Assembly (NCBI GenBank): GCA_019914945.1
Contig: CM034100.1
Coordinates: 11,171,096 to 11,235,095 of the forward strand
DNA length: 64,000 nucleotides
Direction of reading: 5' to 3'
From: Typha latifolia
Lineage: Eukaryota; Streptophyta; Magnoliopsida; Poales; Typhaceae
Every line of letters begins with the position of its first letter. Position 1 is the first letter of the stretch. A program made the translations under genes and the position numbers. The notes below the pieces were generated by a model, which was not told the origin of the DNA, made no database searches, and saw only the letters and a program-made list of their open reading frames with translations. Shown in pieces: positions 10,384 through 21,932 of this stretch.

Positions 10384-11769
10384 GCTGATTTCAGCTCCTT
10401 TGGTTATGCCTAGGACTGAGTGAGCTATGGATTTGATGGCCTTCATGCGGCTGCCATCTCTCTCAAGTTTGAGGCTAAGCCGTTTGGCCTCCGCATTTGA
10501 CATAAAGTTGTGAGTTGCACCGATGTCAATCATTGCATGAGTGGCAGCCCCGTTTACCTTCACTTTGATGTACATAAGGTCCTTCTTGCCCAAAACCTTG
10601 CCACAACCGTCTTCACCTTTCACTGCATTGACAAGTTGGAGTGCACCTATTGTTGGTCCGCTGCTGTCCTCTTCGTCAGCAACCTGGACAACGATGAGTT
10701 TCTTTTGCCTTGGGCAGTCGCGCGCCCAATAATTCTCCCCGCAAATATAGCAAGAGGCTTGCTTGGCTTGGGGCTGAGATGAGGATGCCTTCTTGCGCCC
10801 TCTATATGGTTCTTTAACATTGGTCTTGCGGTGATCTCCCCCACCTTTACCATTGCCAAACTTTGATGGTTTTGTCTTGGCAAAGTGGCTGCTAATCCAC
10901 TCATACTCAGGTAGCTTCTCGACAGTGGAGATTGCGACGTTGAGGTCATTGACACTCCGAGCCACTAGCTTTTTGTGTGCCCATGGCTGCAACCTGTCGA
11001 GAAAGTAGAATAGGCGATCTTCCTCCGTCATGTTTGAGATTGACAGCATTGATCGAGTAAACTCATTGACATAGTCTTTGAGCATGCCACTATGCTTCAA
11101 TCTTCACAACTCCATTCGTGCCAAGAACTCGACATTTTGGGGAAAGAATTGCAGCATGATTTCTCACTTCAATTCATCCCAAGTGTTGATATGGCAAAGA
11201 CCCTTCTCGATCTCTGCCGCCCGTCGATGCCACCATAACATAGCATCATTGGTGAAATGCATGGTCGCTATTTGGACCTTCTCATCTTCGTCCTCAAATC
11301 ACATAATTTTGAGGTAGTGCTCCATGTTCCATAGGAAGTTCTCAACTTCCTTGGCATCTTGTACACCTCTAAAATAACAGGGTTCGAGGACGCGTGGCCT
11401 AGGTGAGTCCCTTGCAGGAGAACCTTCGCGTGCAACTGCCTTTTCGAGGATGGCGACCTTGGTTTTGAGATAGTTGATCTCCTCTACCTTGGTCCTTAGC
11501 TCCTCGAAGTCTTGCTCAGCAACCCCTTCATTGTTTCACCGAGCAAGCCCTGCTCTAAACTCATGAAATTGAGATTTGAACGTGCCCATCGCAGCATGGA
11601 CGTTTTCCTCAACGGCTCGCATATTTTCTTCGAAGCCAATATTGAAATTCTCTAGTAACTCTAGTCGATCATCAAGGTGTCAGAAGTGGCCCTCAAGCGA
11701 GGACAAGCCATCCTCCATAAGCACAAACTCCTTGAGGGGCTCCTTGCGCTTGTCTCGCTTGGGGAGCAT
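10384..11769 (-). pseudogene. Gag and protease start of element B
   Basis: Read down from an ATG at 11769 (MLPKRDKRKEPLKEFVLMED). This is a coiled N-terminal region, then the capsid domain (about 11370-10950; AMLWWHRRAAEIEKGLCHIN and LKDYVNEFTRSMLSISNMTE). A single zinc knuckle follows at about 10765, CYICGENYWARDC, in which the expected histidine is tyrosine. The protease begins at about 10530 with IDIGATHNFMS, where the usual DSGA or DTGA is DIGA. A few stops interrupt gag. The reading is cut at 10383 by the E solo LTR and resumes at 7157. The start is the first in-frame ATG after the primer-binding site. Confidence 0.8.
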
Positions 11770-11822
11770 GACATCAACAATTACTGCTTTAGAAGACAAC
11801 ACTACAGTCACAAATCAAAGAT

Positions 11823-11835
11823 GGCTCTAATACCA
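11823..11835 (-). other. Primer-binding site of element B
   Basis: Minus strand TGGTATTAGAGCC, one mismatch from the tRNA-Met site TGGTATCAGAGCC. It lies two bases inside the 5' LTR, between the LTR and gag. Confidence 0.8.
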
Positions 11836-11837
11836 CT

Positions 11838-12311
11838 TGTCACGGACTTAATGTTTTTGAGTGTTTTGGCAAGTTCGTGTGGCGCTTCAACTTCTTCGCA
11901 AGATGAAGTAAGCCTCAAAGTAAAGTCAGTATAGAAGTAAAAAAAGGGAGAAAAATTTCACTAACACTTAAAGAGAAGCAATCTTTATGAAGTCTCACTT
12001 CTTTTTAATTTACTTAAACTAGATAAAACACAAGTAGTGGGTTCAAGCTCTTTATATAGGTAAAAAAACTTAGCTACTAAGTTACCCTAACAAATATATA
12101 TCCTTGATATTTAGAAGGGAAGGCATAATATCGATGATGTGTCATCCTTTACCCTTATCCATCTAGTAGTGGATAAGCTTGAAGCCTGTCCAACAGTGAA
12201 TAAGATCAAGTTATTGAATTTCTATAGTGTCCCTTGGGTCTAGCTTAGCCATTTTTATCGTTGATGCCTTTGGCACTACAGTTTCAACCAAAACTTCGAT
12301 AAGGCGTCACA
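11838..12311 (-). mobile_element. 5' LTR of element B
   Basis: Plus-strand text begins TGTCACGGAC and ends GGCGTCACA, giving TG...CA ends with a short inverted repeat on the minus strand. A TATA-like stretch CTTTATATAGG is at about 12050. It aligns by eye with 4346-4788 and with the B2 LTR at 33486-33936. The outer TSD cannot be checked because the other LTR is truncated. Confidence 0.82.
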
Positions 12312-13149
12312 CCCCGCTCCTCTTTGGTACGCACCTGGTAATCAAGCATTGTCCATGTTCAATTTGATCCACTTTTGCTTCAGCGGTTGCCAGCCTATGA
12401 TTCTCCGTGGGAGAGAATCACCTAGTACAATGCCTTCTCTGTTGTATTCCTTCGCTAGGGACTTCTCAGCTCTTGGGTGTGCCACCTTGCTATGGAAGGT
12501 AGCCTCATCCCATATGATCCAAAGTGCAGATGCTACTAGACCTTTGACCTAATTGTCACGTTATGGATTATGCGTCCACTCATTCATCAACCATTCTGAG
12601 CCCACTAGCTTTCCAACCCATTATATAAGCATCTCAATTCATTACATTAACAATGAAAAAATAGATTCTCAATCATCTTTCTTTGTCATTCACAAAGAGC
12701 ACAGTTTGTATCCACATTTATTCCACGTGTTTGTAGGAAGACCTTTGTTGGAAGCTTGTCCTATGCTAAGTATTAACATAAAACTTGTATATGTGACGCC
12801 ACATGCAAATATCGTAACATCCTTCAACCGTTCCATGTTTCCTGGTTTTGCATGGATAAGTAGCTATAGATGGATTTCAATGTGACTTCACTCTTTAGAT
12901 GTTGGCCCCAGATCCACACGTCCTCTCAAAGTGGGACCAAGCCATTAGTACTAAGATTCCTACAAGGAGTAGCAATTAAAACATGAGATTCTTCTACGGC
13001 ATCACTATATTCGTGTGGGAGAGGCTTAACATTTACTATATTAGGAGGTTTTGGAGGATTAGAGGTTGGACTTGGGATATGTTTGATTAAGAAATTAAGA
13101 AAGTAAAATAATTTTAGGAAGTAGAAGTTTTTAGGGAACTTACCTTCTA
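12312..13149. other. Unassigned stretch with possible LINE remnants
   Basis: No intact gene. On the minus strand, 12312-12420 reads like the start of a LINE RNase H domain (WQPLKQKWIKLNMDNA). 12900-13080 on the minus strand reads PKPPNIVNVKPLPHE in a mostly open frame that I do not recognise. This may be a second, minus-strand LINE with an internal deletion, next to the plus-strand LINE that follows. Short open frames here are not convincing genes. Confidence 0.3.
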
Positions 13150-15535
13150 ATAAAAAATTATCTTTATTTTAATGAGTGCCTAAAGCTTTATGGCTTCCTT
13201 ACATATTATATGAAGCTGGTTATGGAATGTATTACGTTAGTAAAATTCACCATTGAGATAAACAAAAAAATGATGGCTTCTTTCAGCCACTAGGAGTTTA
13301 AGATAGGGTTGCCCTCTCTCTCCTTTCTTATTCGTTCTTGGTTTAAATGATCTCTCTTGTCTCCTAGAACAACAAGCAAGAATCCACAACCTTAAAGGGG
13401 TAAAACTAGCAAGAGGAGTTGATGCAATCAATCACTTGATGTGTGCATATGACTTATTATTGTTGCGTAGAGCAACATATTAAGAAGCCTTCATCATTTT
13501 CTAGTGCAATAAGACTTTATTCATCTATCTCAAGCCAGCCTATTAATTTGGAAAGGTCTACTATCTACTTCACTCAAAAGACTAGTGAACCTCGGAGATA
13601 GAATTTTTGATATTCTCTAGGCTAGAAATCTCCATGAAGGAGAAAAATATCTTGGTTCACCTTTATTACTCCCTAGATCAAAATCTGAAGCCTTCAAGTT
13701 TATCCTAGAAAAACTCCACTACATGCTCACTTAATGGAAGGCTAAATTACTTTCTCATAATATATGCCTAGTGCTCATAAAATCGGATCTCTATATCAAC
13801 TTACTATATGAGTGGTCATTTTCCCTAGCTCATTCTTGGACAAAATCACTCAGCAATTTCTAGCGGGAATTTTAGAAGGATGGCTGACACTTACACCTTA
13901 AGAGGTGGGACTGCATTTGCAATCCTTTTTGAGAAATGTGGGCTTGATATAAAGGATAATGATCTCATCAATAAATCCGTTATTCTTAAGCTAGTTTGTA
14001 AGCTTCATTCTAATTCTAGGGCTTAGTGGGCTAGGGTGGTCAACTTTAGATATTTTCAAAACTGCTTCATTTGGGATGCCTCGGGAAAGTCTAAGGGATA
14101 TTGGATTTGGAATGCCATTATGAAGGTGCAAGAAGTTTTACAATGCAGCGTTCTCTGGTTAGTCAGTAATGAAGAGATGATTAATATCACCAATGATCCC
14201 TGGCTCCCTCGCTATGACCTTCAAAGGCTTAACCTTCCTCTAAACATCACGAAGGTTAAAGACCTTATGGTTGGACAAAATTAGAACTGGGAGCTTATCA
14301 CCAACTTACTCCCCTCATGGGTAGTGGTGACTATTTTGCAGATCCACCTAAACCAAGCTTCCTCAGAACAAAATTACCTATCTTGGATCACAACAAGATC
14401 AAATCTTTTTAGTTGTAAATCTGTCTATGCAGTTCTCTCTAATAGTCATTGGTCAAACTCGACCTCTTCTAGTCTCTCAACGTTGATGTTGAAAGCAATT
14501 TGGAGAAATTCTTCTATAATTCCGCAAATCAAAATATTCATCTCGCAATGTCTTTCTAAAGCTCTCTTAGTTCTTGCTAGGCTAAATAGATTTCTTCCAA
14601 ATGTTGAAGACCTCTGCCCCCTTTGTAAATGTCGTGGAGAGACAATAGATCATCTATTCCTTTGTTGCTCCTTTACTAGAGCTGTTTGATTTGCATGTTG
14701 GTTGAGCATTAGAATGGAGCTCTTTCCTAGAAGCTTGGACTCTTGGTTTGCCTCTTCTTTATAGAGGCCTTGCATGAAGACATTGCTTATTATTTCATGG
14801 TTCTTTAGAAGATTTGGAAAGTGTGGAATGAAACTCTCTTCAAGAACTGTTTTTCTTCGCCAGCTCTTGTTGTTACCTAAGGCTATAGAGAGAAACACTA
14901 TCTCTTCGCCTCTAAAGGATGGCCTCAATATGGACGCACGTACTCTGCATGGCATAGCTAGCTCTCGCTACCTTGGTATTAGCAGTATAGTTAGATTGAG
15001 ATCAAAGGAGATTATTAAGGTGGGACCCACTTTCTCTAACTCTTTTCTTTTGGGTAGATGCCAGTTGGAAATATGGCTTCACTAGTGGCATTAGTATTTT
15101 CTTTTGATAGCCCTACTAAGGTTAGGAAATGCAATTCCATCTTTCTTAATTACTATGCTAATCCTCTTTTTGGGGAAGCTTCTACCCTTCTAGTTGGCAT
15201 CAAATAAGCTTCCATGTGCAAAGGCAACGATCCTATCTGGACCTTTAGTGACTCATTGGCCATTATGAAGGTATTGAATGGTTTGGTGAAACAAGTATAT
15301 TGGCTGATCCACTCCATAGTGACTAAAACAAGGTATATCCTAGATCTTCATCCTCATATCAATGTTTGCTACACAAGCAGGGAAAACAATGTCCATACTC
15401 ATCTCCTAGCAAAATTTGCCATCAGTAATCATATCTATAAAACTTGGTCTAGTTCGAAATTAGGCCTTCTTTGTAACATGTGATTTCAATGGAATCTAGT
15501 CTATGAACTTTTTCTCAAAAAATTAAAAAAAAATC
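13150..15535 (+). pseudogene. 5'-truncated LINE (L1-like), RT end to RNase H and tail
   Basis: Non-LTR retrotransposon ORF2 fragment. Recognisable parts in order: RT motif SLRQGCPLSPF at about 13295-13325, the catalytic box near 13440 read as HLMCAYDLLLL (the usual FADD is altered), and the plant zf-RVT region at about 14490-14680 (IPQIKIFISQCLS, then LCPLCKCRGETIDHLFLCC). An RNase H-like end (IWTFSDSLAIMKVLNGL, about 15236) follows. It ends with the LINE-like 3' sequence CTTTTTCTCAAAAAATT and an A-rich tail near 15530. Many stops, so dead. The 5' end is an estimate. Confidence 0.8.
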
Positions 15536-15784
15536 ACTTTCTAGTATTTGGAGAGAGAGTATGAAACTACAAGTTGATGAAATTTTAATGGTATTTATTT
15601 TTTTCAATCAAACTGATGAAATTTTAATGTAATTTGGTCCTTGGAGTATTTAGGAAAAAGTTTTAAAATGAATCAATATGAAAAATTAGGGTTTTCTAAA
15701 GGTGATAAACATATATACTAATTTTAGAGAGGTATACATTTAAACAAGATATTTTATAAGGGTCGAAGGACATGTGAGGACTTC
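15536..15784. other. AT-rich stretch, nothing recognised
   Basis: Short AT-rich DNA between the LINE tail and the integrase fragment of B2. It contains a near-duplicate phrase TGATGAAATTTTAATG (twice, about 15578 and 15623) and no coding signal. Confidence 0.5.
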
Positions 15785-16061
15785 TCTTATTTCTCAACAA
15801 GACAAAGGCAGTGCACTAGCGAACAGCGGGCCTTTTGGAGCCTTTGCCTATGCGTTATCATCCATGGGAGAGTGTCTCTATAGACTATCTCTGCACTGCC
15901 CAAAGTTGGAGACAAATGCTCAATTATGGTGATAGTCGACCGCTTCTCCAAATACGGGATGTTCATCACTACTCTAATGGACTGCACCGCTAAGAAAATC
16001 GTTCATCTTTTCTTCACCAACATTGTGAAGCCCAGTGATAGAGATCCAAATTTTCCAAGCA
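15785..16061 (+). pseudogene. Integrase core fragment of element B2
   Basis: Chromovirus integrase, plus strand, in two frames: the SIDYL-like segment at about 15870, then CSIMVIVDRFSKYGMFITTL (about 15927) and KIVHLFFTNIVKPSDRDPNF (about 15997). A few residues between IVKP and SDRDP are lost. The fragment ends at ...NFPSK where element A inserted. The reading continues at 32612 with FWTEVFKILGNDLRFSTGLH, exactly the next block expected in this family, so the two pieces were once contiguous. Confidence 0.85.
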
Positions 16062-16063
16062 AA

Positions 16064-16959
16064 TGATACACTTAGATAGGATCTTTTCTTATTGCATTAG
16101 GTATTTATTTTATTAAAATGGAATTCTTGTAGATCGTGTTCGAACGCAGGAGGGATCGCGTTCGAACGCCCTTGCGAACGCCTACATCAGGTTCACAAAT
16201 ACAGAGAACGCATATTGTGCGTTCGAACACGGTCGGGCGAGTTCGAACGCACGCATTTGAATGCCTGCATTGCGTTCGCACTTATAAAGAACGTGTTTTG
16301 GTGCGTTCGAACGCGATCGGGCGCGTTCGAACGCGATCGGGCGCGTTCGAACGCGATCGACGGGAATCCTCTAGAATTAGGGTTTCATATTGTTTTAGGA
16401 CTTATTGGTTAGCCTTTATATATATGTGGATGGCAGCCAAATTCATTATGCAATTGGATTATTGATTTCTTACCTCTTATCTTCTTTCTAAACTTCTCCA
16501 TCCTCCCTCTTCACCAACCTTCCACCTCTACCGTTGGCAAGGCTTCTCCTAACTTCTAATCTCCCTCGACTGTCGAGCCATCCCTCTTCTTTGGGATCTC
16601 AAACACTTCGTTCCTTTCGTCAACATCCTTTAACCACTTCCACAATCCACCATCTCCATACCCATCCATAACCCTAACATCCACTCCACCCGTCACCACC
16701 ACCATCACCCACGTTACTTCGTATTTTTGTCCTTACTACAATTCAAATCTGCGAAGGGCATAAATTCAAAAGTTGTAGATCAGGAAGTTACGGATCTAAC
16801 CCAAATGGTTTTATAATTTGCTGACTATCGGAGAATATTTGATGAATATTTTCCCATGGTCGTGCAGACTGATTCCTATAATACATCCAGATCTTGAAGG
16901 AATCGTTGCGTAGCTTATCATTTAGTTCCAGAACATATCATTGGTATCAGAGGTTAACA
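16064..16959 (+). mobile_element. 5' LTR of element A
   Basis: From TGATACACTT to GGTTAACA. An older family boundary, CATATCA at 16940, lies 19 bases inside this end and is followed by a relic primer-binding site (TGGTATCAGAGG, 16942-16953). The working primer-binding site is further right at 16963. The 3' LTR (31765-32606) also contains the relic just before its end, which shows that the LTR now includes it. Confidence 0.82.
16130..16425 (+). promoter_or_regulatory. U3 palindrome array and TATA box of element A LTR
   Basis: At least six copies of TTCGAACG lie between 16138 and 16350, the best being the 12-bp palindrome GCGTTCGAACGC. Three of these are in tandem with a 20-bp period at 16305-16355. 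A TATA box (TTTATATATATG, 16416-16426) follows about 65 bases later, inside the conserved phrase TTAGCCTTTATA...GTGGATGGCA. The same order occurs in the LTRs at 4789, 31765 (TATA at about 32097) and, in reverse, 45042 and 1082. This is inferred to be the retroelement promoter with upstream factor-binding sites. Confidence 0.6.
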
Positions 16960-16962
16960 ATT

Positions 16963-16974
16963 TGGTATCAGAGC
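16963..16974 (+). other. Primer-binding site of element A
   Basis: TGGTATCAGAGC, a perfect match to the methionine-tRNA site, three bases after the LTR end at 16959. A second, relic copy lies 21 bases upstream, inside the LTR. Confidence 0.85.
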
Positions 16975-16997
16975 AGGTGAACCTCAGACCTCCATTA

Positions 16998-18204
16998 ATG
17001 GTTAAAACAAGGAAGATGACATCAACAAGGAGACTTATGGAGAACACACCGACAAGGGAGGACTCAATCCACGATGACCCTAACCGTGAGGTCGATTCTT
17101 TTTTAGCGATCATGACAGGACCGAGTCAACCAACATCCATGAGTGCGAATATGGATGAAATTAGGGGCATGTTCCATACATTGATGCATAGACTCAATTC
17201 AAAAGGATCACAATGATTTCAAGGAATATGTCAAGAACAGATTTGATTCGTTATCTCCTCGACGGCGATCGAAGTTTCAAGAAGGACCAGCGGTGGGACC
17301 TCATCGAACTAATACCCCATAGGTCCAGGTGCGTCATGCGAGTGTCAATGATTCCCTCTTACCTATACCCACACATCATTCCCCACCTCCATTGCAAAAC
17401 CCAAGACCGACAGTGGTGGAACCCGAGAGGCGTGCGACATCGGTGCGCTTCGTCGATGAGAAGGATTGACACTATGAGGATGACGTTGATCCCTATGGAG
17501 ATGGTGATGGACGTGCTCGAGGATTTCGAGAAGGTGATCAACTTGCATATAAGTTTAGACCTTAACCAAGGATCTTTCGCGAACCCGACAATTCTATTCA
17601 GGGGAGAACCGCACTCTTGGACTTTCCAAAATTCTAAGGCAGTGATCCAACAGATTTGGTGTTTCAAGTTGAACAATATTTTGATTTTCAAGGTACAATG
17701 GAAGATGCAAAAGTCTGGATAGCAAGCTTTCACCTCCAAGGAACGGCATTGCATTGGTATAGATTGATTCTTCGTGGTGGTAGATTTACCGGATGGGCTA
17801 ATTTTTGTAGGAGGATTACACATAGATTTGCGACTGCGGCATATGAAGATTTTGCTGCCACATTAAGCAAGATAGTTCAAACGACAACCGTATTGTAGTA
17901 CCAAGCTGAGTTTGAGAGAGTTAGTAGTTGTTGTGAGCCACCTTGGCCTGAACGGACATTGATGAGTACATTTATTTCAGGGCTGCGGGATGAGATACAA
18001 GCGAATATTCATGCTCTATGTCCTACTACTCTTGAGGAGGCCTTTGAGAAGGCCGTGAGAATGGAACAAAAGCATAGGTCTCTAAAAATGGCAGTGAAAA
18101 CAAATTGGGGCAACCGAGATGGGCGGTTTGCACCTAGAACGCCGATTGGAAATTCTGCAGTTTTAAAAATAGCGATTGCGATACTAGACCATGACCACCT
18201 TTGA
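16998..18204 (+). pseudogene. Gag of element A
   Basis: Starts MVKTRKMTSTRRLMENTPTR at 16998, the first ATG in frame after the primer-binding site. The capsid block (VFQVEQYFDFQGTMEDAKVW, about 17659) is followed by FHLQGTALHWYRLILRGGRF and by LMSTFISGLRDEIQANIHAL (about 17960). Frame changes near 17215, 17590 and 18200 and a stop near 17896 (VL*YQAEFERV) break it. The zinc knuckle (CFRCDERFTLSHRC) is in the next frame, at about 18294. Confidence 0.85.
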
Positions 18205-19786
18205 GACCTTCTTCTAATGTTAGAGGAGGCACAAGACCCCCCGTTCAAACTCTCACACCTATCCAGGTGGAGGAGCGAAGAGCGAAGGGACTTTGCTTTC
18301 GATGTGATGAGCGTTTCACCCTAAGTCATCGGTGTTCTAAACTAATTAGGAGTGTGATGCTTATCGACGGTCTTGAGGAGGATGATGAGTTTGTTGATGA
18401 TGGAGAGTGTCCAGAGGAGGTCCATGAGGAGATCGTTGAGGAGGGCGTGGAGGAAGATATCCAAGCTGAAATATCGATGCATGCATATTCAAGTACTTCC
18501 GCGCCGAGGACGTTACGAGTAGATGGACTCGTTAGAAAGTATTGTGTGCAAATCCTCATCGATTCGGGGAGTACACACAACTTTCTAGATGAGAGGTTAG
18601 TGAGGAGATTAGATTTGGATGCCGAACCGACGATGAGATTTAACGTTGCTATTGGAGACGACACGAAGCTTAGGATGAAGAGCTTGTGTCGCCGAGTCGG
18701 TATATGGGTGCAAGGACACGACATCATTATGGACTTGTATCCGTTGGTGCTGCGAGGGGTAGACATTGTCCTTGGTGCTCAGTGGTTACAGAGTTTGGGA
18801 CCCATCACATTTGATTTTCGGAGCATGTGGATGAAATATAAGCAAGGAAACAAAGATGTGCGGCTTGATGGTGTTCGGTATTTACCGATTCCTGCGATGC
18901 AGCCTATGATGGGGCTGCCTTGTGCATATGATTTGGCCTATCTTCTTCAGTTAGGACCAGCAGGAGATGAGCCTCAAATGAGTTCAGGTACTACCATTGA
19001 ATTGTCTAATTTATTAGATAACTTTTCTAGACTGTTTGAGGAGCCACAGGAGTTGCGACCGAGGAGAGCGGCGGACCATTGCATAGAGATTGTACCCGGG
19101 GCTGCGCTGGCGAACGTGAGGCCATATCAGTATCCAAATGTGCAAAAAATAGTTATCTCAAAGATGGTTGCCGAGATGTTTGAGCAAGGCCTCATTCAAC
19201 CAAGTTATAGCTCATATTCATCCCTCGTGCTATTGGTGCGAAAAAAGGATGAGACATAGCATTTTTGTGTTGACTATCGGATACTAAATGCTATTACCGT
19301 CAAGGACCGGTATCTCATTCCAGTTATCGAGGACTTGCTCAATGAGCTTGCAGGGGCGACTATATTTAGTAAGCTTGACTTGAGGGCCGGGTATCATCAA
19401 ATTAGAGTTCACCTAGCGGATATGCACAAAACTGCATTTCGGACTCTGGATGGGCATTATGAGTTTCGGGTGATGCTTTTTGGTCTCACCAATGCTCCAA
19501 CTACCTTTCAAGGCCTCATAAATGATATATTTTGGCCTCTCTTGCGAAGGTACATCTTGGTATTTTTTGACGACATTTTGATATATAGCAGGATTGAATT
19601 AGAATATTAGAGGCATTTGGAGGACGTGCTGAATTTATTGAAGTAAAACCAATTAGAGATTAAAAAGTCCAAGTGCCTATAGGGAGTACCACAAGTGGAG
19701 TATTTAGGCCACATCATTTCAGCAAATGGTGTAGCAGCGAATTCTCAAAAGGTTGCATGTATGACCGCTTGGCCTATTCCCACTAC
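18201..19786 (+). pseudogene. Zinc knuckle, protease and RT of element A
   Basis: Open from 18201 to 19257, carrying the knuckle CFRCDERFTLSHRC, an acidic linker, the aspartic protease (LIDSGSTHNFLDERL at about 18555; VDIVLGAQWLQSLGP at about 18760), and the start of RT (LVLLVRKKDE). One stop (TGG to TAG by eye) precedes [20 protein letters not shown] continues with [13 protein letters not shown] (about 19373), [11 protein letters not shown] and the catalytic [11 protein letters not shown] (about 19556). Later stops occur. It is cut at 19786 after MTAWPIPTT by the E element and resumes at 28233 with TTRLRRFLGLTGYY. Confidence 0.88.
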
Positions 19787-20050
19787 TATAATAACCCAAC
19801 CTTAAAAAAATAAAAAATAAAAAAAGACTAATTCTATTGCATGGCACTACGTGACTGGCCACAGCGTGGCCGGCCTCGTGCCATGTAGTGGCAGGAGGGG
19901 AGGGCGCCACGCGCTCGAACCTGGCTGGGCCAACTAGCGTAGTGGGCCCCGCTGCCGCCGCCGAGGCCTCCCTCCCCACCGCCTCTCTCTCTCTATTTTT
20001 TTTTCTCCTCCCCACTCTCTCTTTTGATCTTTCTCTCTCCTCCTTCCCTC

Positions 20051-20117
<67 letters not shown>

Positions 20118-20377
20118 CTCTCCCTCTCTCGCTCTCTTGCTCTCTCGCTCTCTCTCTCTTGGGTTCGTCGGAACAGAGCCGCCGGCGAGAGGCCAGCTGC
20201 TGGCTGGCTAGCAGCAGCCGAGCCCCTCCGCGCCGCCCGGTCCCCTCCTCTCTTTCTTCTCTTCTTCTCTTCTTCTCTTCTTCTCTTCTCCTCTTCTTCT
20301 TCTTCTTCTTTCTTCTTTCTTCATCCTTTCTTCTTCTTCTTCCTCAACTACTTCTTCTCTTCTTGTTTTTCTGCAAT

Positions 20378-20433
20378 AGTGCTGGGCTTGGCCCAGTACT
20401 GTAGCAGGCCAGTGTTGGACCAAGCCCAGCACT
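20378..20433 (+). repeat. Double hairpin with TGGGC arms, E LTR copy
   Basis: Arms AGTGCTGGGC and GCCCAGTACT, then AGTGTTGG and CCCAGCACT. Counterpart of 9587-9641, with one or two decayed pairs. Confidence 0.8.
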
Positions 20434-21745
20434 AGTACTAGTAATCCTTATTTTATTTTATTATTTATTTATTTAGGTATTTCTCTCTTAATTAATACAA
20501 ATAGATTTAGACATTATTTATTTTAATAATAATATATCTTCATCAATATGATTATTGTTAATTATAAGTAATTAATGATTAATTAGGTTATAAATTATTA
20601 CACATAAATATAGGTAATACATATATTTATTTATTTATTTACTTATATGTATATTAGATTAATAAATAGATTTGTAAATTATAATTATTTGATTTATATT
20701 CTAATATTCTTATGATATACATTTTAAGTAATTCTATTAATTTATTATATATTATTATTCTGCAACAAATAAAATATAGTTATTTATTTATTATCTTATC
20801 GAGTAAAGACTACATAGTCCCTAATTAATCAAGATAGAGTATGAATTATAAAATTAATTATAATTAGACCTTGTCTATACTTATAGTTATTTAGCCTTTT
20901 ATTTTATTTTATTTTGTAATTATATATTTAGAAATATTCTTATATAAAAAGAAATAGACATGTTCTCCTTATACTATAATTAGCATTTTATGATAATAGT
21001 ATAATTATAGTATTTGAATTGTATCTATAAGATAGATCTAGTTATGTAATTAAAAATAAAAAGAAGTGATTCTAAATCTAATAAACTTTTATATTTTACT
21101 TGAAATAATTTGAATTAGATAAACGACTAACTTTATGCTACTTAAATATTTTTAGATCCCGAACCCTCTTATTTAAGACCCCGTGGACCTTACTAGCGAT
21201 AAGTGTCACTCGGTTGATTGGCGGATGTAATGGATACACGGTTTGCATCTTTTGATCAGTGTGAGTAGTCTTATCTCCTAGACGTCTTTCTCAAATTAGG
21301 ATATATTATATATTATGTACATACATGTTTTGGTCTCCAGCATGATTATATGACTTTATCTAGAAATAATTTTAGTCAAACATATTTTATCATGCCTTTA
21401 ATTAGGCTGATCTGGGATATGAGTACATTGGTGATATATAGAGATAATTGGAGATGATTATACTGTTATGATTTTATGTCGGGATGATCTCTATCATGAG
21501 TGTGCATGTGATGGACTAGTAGGAGTATGCATGTGTTAGATACATGGTTGGAGTCTGCATTACATCAATTTTCTCTTGGCTTCTTTACCACCTAAATTCC
21601 TGAGTTACATGATCTATTGTAGTACTAGATATATACATATGATTTTTCATGTATAGAAAATCATAAAAATACATGTGTATGTGATGTGATATAATATGAT
21701 GTGATGGCTAGAACGGTATCTGGTCTGGACTGGTACTGGACATAC

Positions 21746-21932
21746 ATACTCTTAGCGTATGGTAGAGTATGGTGATGGTTGATGATTGTACTCTTAGTGT
21801 ATGACAAGGTACAACTATCATTGATATACCCTTAGCGTATGGTAGGATATGATTACTTTATTCTGAGATACCCTTAGTGTATGGCAGGGTATGATTTATC
21901 TCTAGAGATACTCTTAGTGTATGTCAAGGTAT
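21746..21932 (+). repeat. Hairpin array, left E LTR
   Basis: Five units. Arms: ATACTCT with AGAGTAT, GTACTCT with AAGGTAC, ATACCCT with AGGATAT, ATACCCT with AGGGTAT, ATACTCT with AAGGTAT. Loops are close to TAGCGTATGGC. The first and fourth units differ by paired changes that keep the stem. Confidence 0.82.

Noticed and set aside
9532..10413. Long open frames on both strands (Ser/Leu-rich, Arg/Glu-rich)
   Set aside because: They arise from GA, GAA and GC-rich simple sequence inside the E LTR. The frames overlap in several phases and show no domain. Likewise 19888-20432 and 62696-63329.
12349..12885. Plus-strand open frames as genes
   Set aside because: The minus strand here looks more like LINE RNase H sequence. 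The plus-strand frames have no recognisable domain and lie between transposons.
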